The notes beneath the pieces are model-generated. The model was not told where the DNA came from. It did no database searches and saw only the letters and a list, made by a program, of their open reading frames with translations. 56,280 nucleotides of DNA, from NCBI GenBank assembly GCA_910586105.1, contig CAJUGU010000006.1, forward strand, positions 1-56,280, read 5' to 3'. This DNA comes from an uncultured Eubacteriales bacterium (GTDB lineage: Bacteria > Bacillota > Clostridia > Oscillospirales > Butyricicoccaceae). The position numbers and the translations under genes are program-made. Below, piece after piece: positions 49,892-56,280 of the stretch; the first letter of the stretch is position 1; the number at the start of each line of letters is the position of its first letter.

Positions 49892-51469
49892 TCAAAGCGG
49901 GGCAAACTCGCTCACGAGCCGCGACGCCGCGCGGATGCCGTCTATCGCCGCGCTCATGATGCCGCCCGCATAGCCGGCGCCCTCCCCGCAAGGGATCAGC
50001 CCCCGGATGCTCAGGCTCGACATGTCCGCGCCCCGCACGATCCGTACCGGCGACGACGTCCGCGTCTCCGGCCCCGTCAGGAGCGCTTCGCTGTCGTCAA
50101 AGCCGCGCAGCTTCCGCCCAAAGACCGGTAAGCTCCGCCGTAAAAGATCCGCCGCAAACGGCGGAAGGACCGGCGTCAGATCTCCATATACGACGCCCGC
50201 CGGGTAGGTCGGCGCGACCGCCCCCGCACGTTTGCTGGGTCGGCCTGTCAGGAAGTCGCCTACCGTCTGGCACGGGGCTCTGTAAGAGCGCGTGGCAGCG
50301 TAAGCCGCCTGCTCGAGCTTGCGCTGGAAGGCAATGCCGCCCAGCGGCGTGCCGTCCGCAAAGTCCTCCGGCTGCACCGAGACCACCAGCGCCGCGTTCG
50401 CGTTCGCACCGTCCCGCGCATGGCTGCTCATCCCGTTCGTGACCACCCCGCCCGGCTCGCTCGCCGCCGCAACTACAGTGCCGCCCGGGCACATGCAGAA
50501 CGAATAACAGGCGCGGCCTCCCTCCCGGTGGGAAAGCGCGTACTCCGCAGGCGGCAGCGCCGGGTGCCCCGCATGCTTCCCATACATCGCGCGGTCGATC
50601 GCCGCCTGCGTGTGCTCGATGCGTACCCCCACCGAAAACGGTTTGGGTTCCAGCAATACCCCCGCCTCGTGCAGCATCCCGAACGTGTCGCGCGCACTGT
50701 GCCCCAACGCCAGCACCGCCCGCTCACAGGCAAGCTCCCCGCCGTCGACCCGCAGCCCCGCAAGCGCGTCCCCACGAAGTACAAGCCCCGTCAGACGCGT
50801 GCGGAAATGGACCTCGCCGCCCGCCGTCTCGATCGCCCGCCGCATCCGCCCAACAACGCCCTTCAGCAAGTCCGTGCCAATGTGCGGCTTGGCCTGCGTC
50901 AGGATCTCCGAGGGCGCGCCGTTTTCATGCAGGATCTGCAACACCGTCTCGCACAACGGGTCGTTGATCCGCGTCGTCAGCTTGCCATCCGAATACGCGC
51001 CCGCGCCGCCTTCGCCAAATTGGATATTACATTCCGGATCCAGCGCGCCGCCGTCCCAAAACCGCCGCACCGCGCCGTCCCGCTCCTCCAGTGCGCCGCC
51101 CCGCTCAAATACGATCGGCCGGTAACCATACCGCGCCAGGATGTAAGCGCAGAACAGCCCCGCAGGCCCAAGCCCCACGACCACCGGACGGTGTCCGAGC
51201 GCCGCCGCGCCCGGCTCCAGCACGAATGGCTCACTTTTTTTATAACGAACAGAGGGCATTTGCAGCCGCTGCGCAAATGCCTCCTCTCCGTCGACCCCGT
51301 CAATCCGGACGGAGCATACCTTGTTGATTTTGCCGTGCCGCGCGTCAAGCGATCGCCGGTAAAGCGAAGGCGTCCCTTCGCACAGGCCGCATTGCCGCAT
51401 CGCCAGCGCCAGCGCTTCCTCGTCCGGCGCGTCGAACGGCAACCGCAGCCCCGAAACGAACAGGCTCAT
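49892..51469 (-). CDS. COG2509-type FAD-dependent dehydrogenase
   Basis: This 525-residue protein has an N-terminal basic ferredoxin-like part (about 1-85: SLYRRSLDARHGKINKVCSV), then an FAD-binding GPAGLFCAYILARYGY near 97-112. Further motifs are GGAGAYSDGKLTTRI near 157 and the C-terminal GEGAGYAGGIMSAAIDG near 498. It is the uncharacterised flavoprotein family common in Firmicutes. It overlaps cdaR by 4 bases (ATGA) and so belongs to the cdaA-cdaR operon here. Confidence 0.9.
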   Translation of the reverse strand: MSLFVSGLRLPFDAPDEEALALAMRQCGLCEGTPSLYRRSLDARHGKINKVCSVRIDGVDGEEAFAQRLQMPSVRYKKSEPFVLEPGAAALGHRPVVVGLGPAGLFCAYILARYGYRPIVFERGGALEERDGAVRRFWDGGALDPECNIQFGEGGAGAYSDGKLTTRINDPLCETVLQILHENGAPSEILTQAKPHIGTDLLKGVVGRMRRAIETAGGEVHFRTRLTGLVLRGDALAGLRVDGGELACERAVLALGHSARDTFGMLHEAGVLLEPKPFSVGVRIEHTQAAIDRAMYGKHAGHPALPPAEYALSHREGGRACYSFCMCPGGTVVAAASEPGGVVTNGMSSHARDGANANAALVVSVQPEDFADGTPLGGIAFQRKLEQAAYAATRSYRAPCQTVGDFLTGRPSKRAGAVAPTYPAGVVYGDLTPVLPPFAADLLRRSLPVFGRKLRGFDDSEALLTGPETRTSSPVRIVRGADMSSLSIRGLIPCGEGAGYAGGIMSAAIDGIRAASRLVSEFAPL

Positions 51470-52890
51470 TCCACAGCCTCCCCTTCCGGCAGCGTCTCCG
51501 GCTTCGCCGCGTCCGTCCCGGCCTCCCCGCCGTTCCCGGCCTCCCCCGAGGCCGGGGCGGTTTCCCCGGTTTCCGGCCCATCCGAAACGTCCGGCGGCTC
51601 CTCGCCTTCCGACTGCCCCTCGCCTTCCGACTGCCGAAGCATGATGTTCACCGTCTCCGGCGAATCAATGATCGCGGCCCCGCTGTCCGCCGCCGCGAAT
51701 ACGATCTCATCCAGCCGCACCGTATGCGTGCCCGCCTGGTAGTCCTCCGGATCGACCCGCACGACCGCTTGCAGGTCGTCCGCCGTCAGCCCGTCCACGG
51801 CCGCAGAAGGCCCGCGCACCGTCACCGGCACCGAGGCAGTCAACAGGATCGCATCCCAGCCTTCCGCCTCGCCCAGGTCAATCGTGATGTCTGTCACCTC
51901 GATCGTCTTCGTCGACACGCCCGCAAAGGTCACGCTGACCGTCGCGGAGTGGGGCTCCCCGGCAACCGTCGAAATCCCGTCCGGAAGCCGGATCGCCATG
52001 GCCTGCTGCCGGCTGTCGATCGCCGAACCCAGGTTGACCGTCCCAATCGCAATCCCCTCCTGCGTCAGCCGGTCGACGAGCGAAGGCTCGCCGCGCACCT
52101 TGACGCTGGACGGCTGGATATCGACCGTCGCCAGACCGGCCGTCAGCCCCGGCGCTTCGATAATGTCGACGACCAGCGGCACGATGCCTTCCTTAATCAC
52201 GTTCAGCGAAAGGTTGACCCCCTCGGAAACGATGCTCAAGTGGTTTTCTTCCGCGTCCATGAACTCGCCTTCCCGGTTGACGAAGGTGATGCCCGCAGCG
52301 TCGGTCAGGCTGCCGGTCGCACCCTCCGCCGCGAGGGTCGCGCGCGCGTAGCTGATCTGCTCGACCACCTGCGCCGGGCCTTCTACGGTGACAGTCTCAT
52401 GATCGGGGGTCAGGCTGTCGTAAAGATAGCCATCCGCCGGGGCGCCCTCGACATAAGGCTCGACCGGGATCTCCCGGGTGACGATCTCGTCGACCCAGAC
52501 CTCGACCAGCCGCGGGGTGGACGAACGGACCGTAATGCCCAGATTGGTCGGATATTGCAGGGTATAACGCACCTTCGTGCGCCCCGGCTCGGTGATCGCC
52601 TGCACGTCGGCGACCGCGTAAATATCTTCCATGTTTTTCTTATTCAGCTCGGCGACCGAAGTCCCCCGCGCCTCCAGATCGACGCGGATGGTCGCCTCCT
52701 TGCCCTCAATCACCGAGAACCCGGTGTTCGTGAACAGGGTCTGCTCGTTTTCGATGCGCACCGGCACGTTATAGATCGGCTGCTGACGCGGCTTTTCCGA
52801 AGTCAGCTGCACGACCGTCCATAGCGAGATCGAGAGCAGGACCGACAGCAGGATGGTCGGCATGTTGCTTTTCTTCCAGATATCCTTCAC
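51466..52890 (-). CDS. cdaR: CdaA regulatory protein CdaR (YbbR-like domains)
   Basis: I choose the GTG at 52890, 8 bases after AAGGTG and in a GTGA overlap with the cdaA stop; an upstream ATG at 52908 lacks a ribosome site. The protein has about 474 residues: a short cytoplasmic start, one membrane helix (about 12-30), then about four YbbR repeats (for example PVRIENEQTLFTNTGF, VNREGEFMDAEENH, RLPDGISTV) and a Pro/Gly/Glu-rich tail. CdaR binds and tunes the diadenylate cyclase CdaA outside the membrane. Confidence 0.92.
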   Translation of the reverse strand: MKDIWKKSNMPTILLSVLLSISLWTVVQLTSEKPRQQPIYNVPVRIENEQTLFTNTGFSVIEGKEATIRVDLEARGTSVAELNKKNMEDIYAVADVQAITEPGRTKVRYTLQYPTNLGITVRSSTPRLVEVWVDEIVTREIPVEPYVEGAPADGYLYDSLTPDHETVTVEGPAQVVEQISYARATLAAEGATGSLTDAAGITFVNREGEFMDAEENHLSIVSEGVNLSLNVIKEGIVPLVVDIIEAPGLTAGLATVDIQPSSVKVRGEPSLVDRLTQEGIAIGTVNLGSAIDSRQQAMAIRLPDGISTVAGEPHSATVSVTFAGVSTKTIEVTDITIDLGEAEGWDAILLTASVPVTVRGPSAAVDGLTADDLQAVVRVDPEDYQAGTHTVRLDEIVFAAADSGAAIIDSPETVNIMLRQSEGEGQSEGEEPPDVSDGPETGETAPASGEAGNGGEAGTDAAKPETLPEGEAVE

Positions 52891-53750
52891 TTGGTCTTCA
52901 CCTTCCATTTATTGAGCACGCTGTTCTTGCGCCGTTCCTTGCCCTCGTCCATCAGCTCGCTGACAAGCAGCTTTCGCAGCAGATCGGACGTGAGATGCCG
53001 CTTGAGCATCCCGCCGATCGCAACCGAAATGCCGCCGGTCTCCTCCGAGACGACCACAAGCACCGCATCCGAGGATTCGCTCATGCCGACCGCCGCGCGA
53101 TGGCGGGTGCCCAGGTCGCGAGAAAGGTTCTGGCTACCCGAAAGCGGGAGCACGCACCCCGCGGCAAGCACGCGGCCATTGCGCACGATCATTGCGCCGT
53201 CATGCAGAGGCGAGTTGTGAAAAAACACGTTTTTGATCAGCTCCGGCGAAGGCGCGGCGTCGACCTGCGTGCCCGTCTTGACGATCTCGCCCAGCTTTTC
53301 CTGCCGCTCGCAGACGATCAGCGCGCCGGTCTTGCTCTGGCTCATGCTGGCGCAGGCCGCGACGACGGCGTTGATCATGGATTCCACATCCCCCTTCTCC
53401 TCCTCGTGGCCGATCAGGATCTTGGTCACGCTGCCCTTGCCGATCTGTTCGAGCATCCGCCGCAGCTCGGGCTGGAAGATGATCAGCGCGCCCATCAGAC
53501 CAAAGCTCATGACCTGATCGAGCACCCAGCTGATCGTATTTAAATAAAGCAGGTCGGCCGCCGCCATAGCGACGATCAGCACCAATATGCCCTTCGCCAA
53601 TCGGAAGGCGGCGGTATCGCGCAGCAGCTTCATCGCGCGATAGATCAGGTACGCGACGAGCGCCATGTCGATATAATCGGTAAAGCCCGCCATTTTAAAC
53701 AGGGCTGCGGCCGTCGCCCACAGCTCCCGAATGTTTTGTTCTAACTGCAT
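52887..53750 (-). CDS. cdaA: Diadenylate cyclase CdaA
   Basis: This 287-residue enzyme makes cyclic di-AMP from two ATP. It has three membrane helices in residues 20-95 and a DAC domain with HNSPLHDGAMIV near 178-190 (DGA motif) and GTRHRAAVGMSE near 216-227 (RHR motif). The start follows AAGGGTG, and a promoter lies at 53851-53879. The usual third partner, glmM, does not follow; the COG2509 flavoprotein gene does. Confidence 0.96.
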   Translation of the reverse strand: MQLEQNIRELWATAAALFKMAGFTDYIDMALVAYLIYRAMKLLRDTAAFRLAKGILVLIVAMAAADLLYLNTISWVLDQVMSFGLMGALIIFQPELRRMLEQIGKGSVTKILIGHEEEKGDVESMINAVVAACASMSQSKTGALIVCERQEKLGEIVKTGTQVDAAPSPELIKNVFFHNSPLHDGAMIVRNGRVLAAGCVLPLSGSQNLSRDLGTRHRAAVGMSESSDAVLVVVSEETGGISVAIGGMLKRHLTSDLLRKLLVSELMDEGKERRKNSVLNKWKVKTK

Positions 53751-53806
53751 AGTTGTTGCACCCTTATCCGAAAATCAAAGAAATTTGAATCAAGCAAACT
53801 TTCCCG

Positions 53807-53845
53807 GCGGGACCTGCCCGCCGGAAGGGCTTTCAGCCCATATCT
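53807..53845 (-). promoter_or_regulatory. Hairpins in the cdaA leader
   Basis: Between promoter and cdaA the leader has CCGGCGGG with its complement (53807-53825) and a small GGGCT/AGCCC hairpin (about 53827-53840). There is no U tract, so they are not clear terminators. No known riboswitch motif was recognised. Confidence 0.4.
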
Positions 53846-53850
53846 AATTT

Positions 53851-53879
53851 ATTTTATCACACCCTTCCGCTATTGTGAA
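53851..53879 (-). promoter_or_regulatory. Promoter of the cdaA-cdaR operon
   Basis: On the minus strand TTCACA and TAAAAT are 17 bp apart, about 100 bases before the cdaA start. Confidence 0.7.
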
Positions 53880-54099
53880 GGGTCAGGATGCACAATTCAC
53901 ATAATTTTCATCATTTTCCCTCGGACGGATCCGCTGACCGCCGGGCGCGCGCAGGAGCCCGCCCTTCCTGTGGGAACCGCGCCGCTTTGCAGCCGCGGGA
54001 AACGTTCCCCTCCGGCGCGCCGCCGTTGAAAACCTGCTATTTTCGACAAAATCACCAAAAACGGAGCGGAAATTTTTATGCAAAGACTGCAAAGGATGA

Positions 54100-54129
54100 T
54101 TGACATATTTTATACTAATATGGTATAAT
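54100..54129 (+). promoter_or_regulatory. Strong sigma-A promoter of the acyl-CoA dehydrogenase fusion gene
   Basis: A perfect TTGACA (54100-54105) and a perfect TATAAT (54124-54129) are 18 bp apart in AT-rich DNA that contrasts with the GC-rich surroundings. Confidence 0.85.
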
Positions 54130-54140
54130 AAATTTATATT

Positions 54141-54161
54141 GAATGAGAATTGTTTTCATTC
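54141..54161 (+). promoter_or_regulatory. Fur-like operator over the transcript start
   Basis: A 21-bp imperfect dyad has GAATGA and TCATTC arms. Its core TGAGAATTGTTTTCA (54144-54158) matches the 7-1-7 Fur pattern TGATAATNATTATCA at most positions. It begins 12 bases after the -10 box, a position suited to repression when iron is present. Confidence 0.6.
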
Positions 54162-54191
54162 TGGTTAAGATTCAAAAAGGAGGTACTCCCT

Positions 54192-56102
54192 ATGTTGTTC
54201 CAGACGACCGAGGCCCATGAGGAGCTGCGTGCCAAGATACGCGCCTTTGCGGAGACCGAGGTAAAACCCCACGCCTTCCTGATGGATAAGGAAAACGGCT
54301 TCCCGGCGGAAGCGGTGAAAAAGCTGGGCGAAATGGGCCTGATGGGCATCCCCTACCCGACCAAATATGGCGGCGCAGGGCTTGACGTTACCAGCTACGC
54401 GATCGCGGTGGAAGAGCTTTCCCGCGTTGACGGCGGTACCGGCGTCATCCTGTCCGCCCACGTCTCGCTGGGCACGTGGCCGATCTTCGCGTTCGGCAAC
54501 GAAGCGCAGAAGGAAAAATACCTCGTCCCGCTGTGTAAGGGCGAGAAAATTGGCGCATTCGGCCTGACCGAGCCGAACGCAGGCTCCGACGCGGGCGGTA
54601 CCGAGACTACCGCGATTGATAAGGGCGACCACTGGCTGCTCAACGGCGGCAAGATCTTCATCACCAACGCGCCCAAGGCGGATACTTATGTTGTGTTTGC
54701 CGTCACCACGCCCGATATCGGCACGCGCGGCATTTCCGCCTTTATCGTCGAAAAGGGCTGGGAGGGGTTCACCTTCGGCGACCACTATGATAAAATGGGC
54801 ATCCGTTCCTCCTCCACAGCCGAGCTGATCTTCAACGACGTGAAGGTTCCCAAGGAAAACCTGCTTGGCAAGGAAGGGCAGGGCTTCAAGATCGCAATGG
54901 CGACGCTGGACGGCGGGCGTATCGGCATTGCTTCACAGGCGCTGGGCATCGCGCAGGGCGCGTATGAGGCGGCGGTCGAATACGCCAAGGAGCGCGTGCA
55001 GTTCGGCAAGCCGGTCGGCTTCAATCAGGCGATTGGTTTCAAGCTGGCGGATATGGCGACCAAGCTGCGCTGCGCGCGGTTCCTCGTCTACTCGGCGGCG
55101 GAGAAGAAGGAAGCGCACGAGCCTTACAGCACCGAGGCGGCAATGGCCAAGCTGTATGCTTCTGAGATCGCGCTTGAGGTCACGAACGACGCCGTTCAGA
55201 TCTTCGGCGGCACCGGTTTCCTCAAGGGCATGGATGTCGAACGGATGTACCGCGACGCCAAGATCACGACCATCTACGAAGGTACCAGCGAGGTTCAGCG
55301 CATGGTCATTTCGGCGGCGATCATGGGCAAGCCCCCGAAGAAGGAAGGCGGGTCATCCAGCCGCCCAAAAAAGCCTGCGCCGGTCACCGGCGTTCGCAAA
55401 AACCTGATCCTCAAGGACGGCACGGCGGCAGACAAGGTCGACGCGCTCGTCGCGGCGCTGAAAAAGGACGGGCACGATTTCACGGTGGGCATTCCGATCG
55501 ACACGCCGATCCCGCAGGCCGAGCGCGTCGTTTCGGCGGGCCAGGGCATCGGCAGCCGTGAAAACATGAAGCTGATCGAGGATCTTGCGAAGGCTGCGGG
55601 CGCTGCGGTCGGTTCATCCCGTCCGGTGGCGGAAACGCTGCAATACGTCCCGCTGAACCGTTATGTGGGTATGTCCGGCCAGAAGTTCAAGGGCAACTTG
55701 TATATTGCCTGCGGCATTTCGGGCGCGATCCAGCACCTGAAGGGGATCAAGGACGCGTCGACGATCGTCGCGATCAACAAGAACGGCAACGCGCCGATCT
55801 TCAAGAACTGCGATTACGGCATCGTAGGCGACGTCAACGAGATCCTGCCGCTGCTGACGGAAGCGCTCGGCACGGAAGAGAAGCAGCCTGCGCCGCCGAT
55901 GGTAAAGATGAAGCGTCCGCCCGCGCCGCGTCCGGAGCCGATCGGCCCGCGTTACGTCTGCGGCGGCTGCGGCTACGAATACGTCCCCGAGGTCGGCGAC
56001 GAAGACGCCGAGATCGCGCCGGGCACGCTGTTTTCCGCGCTGCCTGCCGAGTGGGTCTGCCCGGAGTGCGCCGAAGGCAAAGACCAGTTCATCGAGGCTT
56101 AA
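54192..56102 (+). CDS. Acyl-CoA dehydrogenase fused to ETF-alpha-like and rubredoxin domains
   Basis: The ATG follows AAGGAGG (an upstream in-frame start overlaps the Fur-like box), giving 636 residues. Residues 1-380 are an acyl-CoA dehydrogenase (FGLTEPNAGSDAGG, GKIFITNAPKADTY, QIFGGTGFLKGMDVERMYRD, TIYEGTSEVQR with the catalytic-type Glu). Residues about 400-560 resemble the FAD-binding end of ETF-alpha (GSSRPVAETLQYVPLNRYVG, IACGISGAIQHLKG, VAINKNGNAPIFKNCDYGIV). The last 50 residues are rubredoxin (two CxxC motifs, YVCGGCGYEY and VCPECAEG). This joins substrate oxidation, flavin and iron electron carriers in one chain. The substrate is unknown; butyryl-CoA type is likely. Confidence 0.93.
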   Translation: MLFQTTEAHEELRAKIRAFAETEVKPHAFLMDKENGFPAEAVKKLGEMGLMGIPYPTKYGGAGLDVTSYAIAVEELSRVDGGTGVILSAHVSLGTWPIFAFGNEAQKEKYLVPLCKGEKIGAFGLTEPNAGSDAGGTETTAIDKGDHWLLNGGKIFITNAPKADTYVVFAVTTPDIGTRGISAFIVEKGWEGFTFGDHYDKMGIRSSSTAELIFNDVKVPKENLLGKEGQGFKIAMATLDGGRIGIASQALGIAQGAYEAAVEYAKERVQFGKPVGFNQAIGFKLADMATKLRCARFLVYSAAEKKEAHEPYSTEAAMAKLYASEIALEVTNDAVQIFGGTGFLKGMDVERMYRDAKITTIYEGTSEVQRMVISAAIMGKPPKKEGGSSSRPKKPAPVTGVRKNLILKDGTAADKVDALVAALKKDGHDFTVGIPIDTPIPQAERVVSAGQGIGSRENMKLIEDLAKAAGAAVGSSRPVAETLQYVPLNRYVGMSGQKFKGNLYIACGISGAIQHLKGIKDASTIVAINKNGNAPIFKNCDYGIVGDVNEILPLLTEALGTEEKQPAPPMVKMKRPPAPRPEPIGPRYVCGGCGYEYVPEVGDEDAEIAPGTLFSALPAEWVCPECAEGKDQFIEA

Positions 56103-56103
56103 C

Positions 56104-56280
56104 GCCGGGGCCCCGCCCCGGACCCCGGTCCTGCGCGGACGGCGCCAGAGGGACTCGTCCCTCTGGACTCCCTTCTTTCGCCTGCGGGCGAGAGCCGGGG
56201 CCCTGCCCCGGACCCCGGTCCTGCGCGGACAGCGCCAGAGGGGCTCGTCCCTCTGGACTCCCTTCTTTCGCCTGCGGGCG
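56104..56280. repeat. Dispersed GC-rich modular repeat, copy H: two tandem 90-bp units
   Basis: Unit 1 (56104-56193) and unit 2 (56194 to the window end) are nearly identical. Each contains CCGGGGCCC...CCCCGG, GTCCTGCGCGGAC (56128-56140 and 56218-56230), CCAGAGGG with its complement and GCCTGCGGGCG. The array may continue beyond the window. It follows the acyl-CoA dehydrogenase fusion gene by 2 bases and could also end its transcript. Confidence 0.85.

Noticed and set aside
36902..50000. CRISPR array made of the GC-rich repeats
   Set aside because: Repeats are dispersed, modular and palindromic, without regular spacers, and no cas genes are present.
1..56280. tRNA, rRNA, insertion sequence transposase, prophage or integrative element genes
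   Set aside because: None could be recognised. The serine recombinase lacks other mobile-element genes and sits between core-type loci.

Overview
The window comes from a high-GC, anaerobic, endospore-forming and probably motile Clostridia bacterium, most likely of the Oscillospirales (Ruminococcaceae/Oscillospiraceae). Support comes from a GerA-type germinant receptor operon, a CotH protein, RemA, CdaA/CdaR, PrkC/PrpC, oxygen-sensitive acyl-CoA dehydratase activase genes, an acyl-CoA dehydrogenase fused to ETF and rubredoxin parts, strong AGGAGG ribosome sites, and the Firmicutes gene order yicC-remA-gmk-rpoZ-coaBC-priA-def-fmt-yugP-rsmB-rlmN-prpC-prkC-rsgA. The species is inference; no rRNA or tRNA gene is visible.

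Layout. 1-6.1 kb: a VTC-domain / DUF4956 / CotH set with an HD-GYP gene inserted in antisense, then a small unknown gene. 6.2-8.7 kb: a lantibiotic-immunity-type ABC transporter (ATPase plus two permeases) behind three exact 11-bp-spaced TAAGGTAA repeats. 8.7-12.2 kb: two unknown genes, a MATE exporter and an AraC-GNAT fusion. 12.4-16.6 kb: a two-gene acyl-CoA dehydratase activase system. 16.9-20.6 kb: flagellin, csrA, a 138-bp segment between two related palindromes that carries an outward-facing promoter, and a serine recombinase. 20.8-23.6 kb: a compact gerA-gerC-gerB operon. 23.9-28 kb: lipase, TSCPD, HAD and TIGR01440 genes, divergent from a FAD/Rieske oxidoreductase. 28.2-31.7 kb: a BlaI/BlaR1-type pair with an unusual sensor domain. 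32-49 kb: the long reverse-strand housekeeping cluster. 49-53.8 kb: RseC-like, COG2509 flavoprotein and cdaAR genes. 54.1-56.1 kb: the acyl-CoA dehydrogenase fusion behind a strong promoter and a Fur-like box.

The most interesting locus is the putative invertible promoter at about 19632-19798. Two 28-30 bp palindromes that share arms and a GTATAC centre flank a good sigma-A promoter (TTGACA, 18 bp, TATAAT). They lie between a small serine recombinase gene and csrA-flagellin. As sequenced, the promoter faces away from csrA-flagellin and runs into a terminator-like palindrome; inversion would point it at csrA and flagellin. The flagellin leader also has a hairpin exposing a GGA motif plus a GGA in its ribosome site, the arrangement known for CsrA control of flagellin. 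This would join DNA inversion and post-transcriptional control into one flagellin switch. Inversion itself is a hypothesis.

A family of GC-rich modular palindromic repeats lies in at least seven intergenic spaces and at both window ends, including inside the housekeeping cluster.
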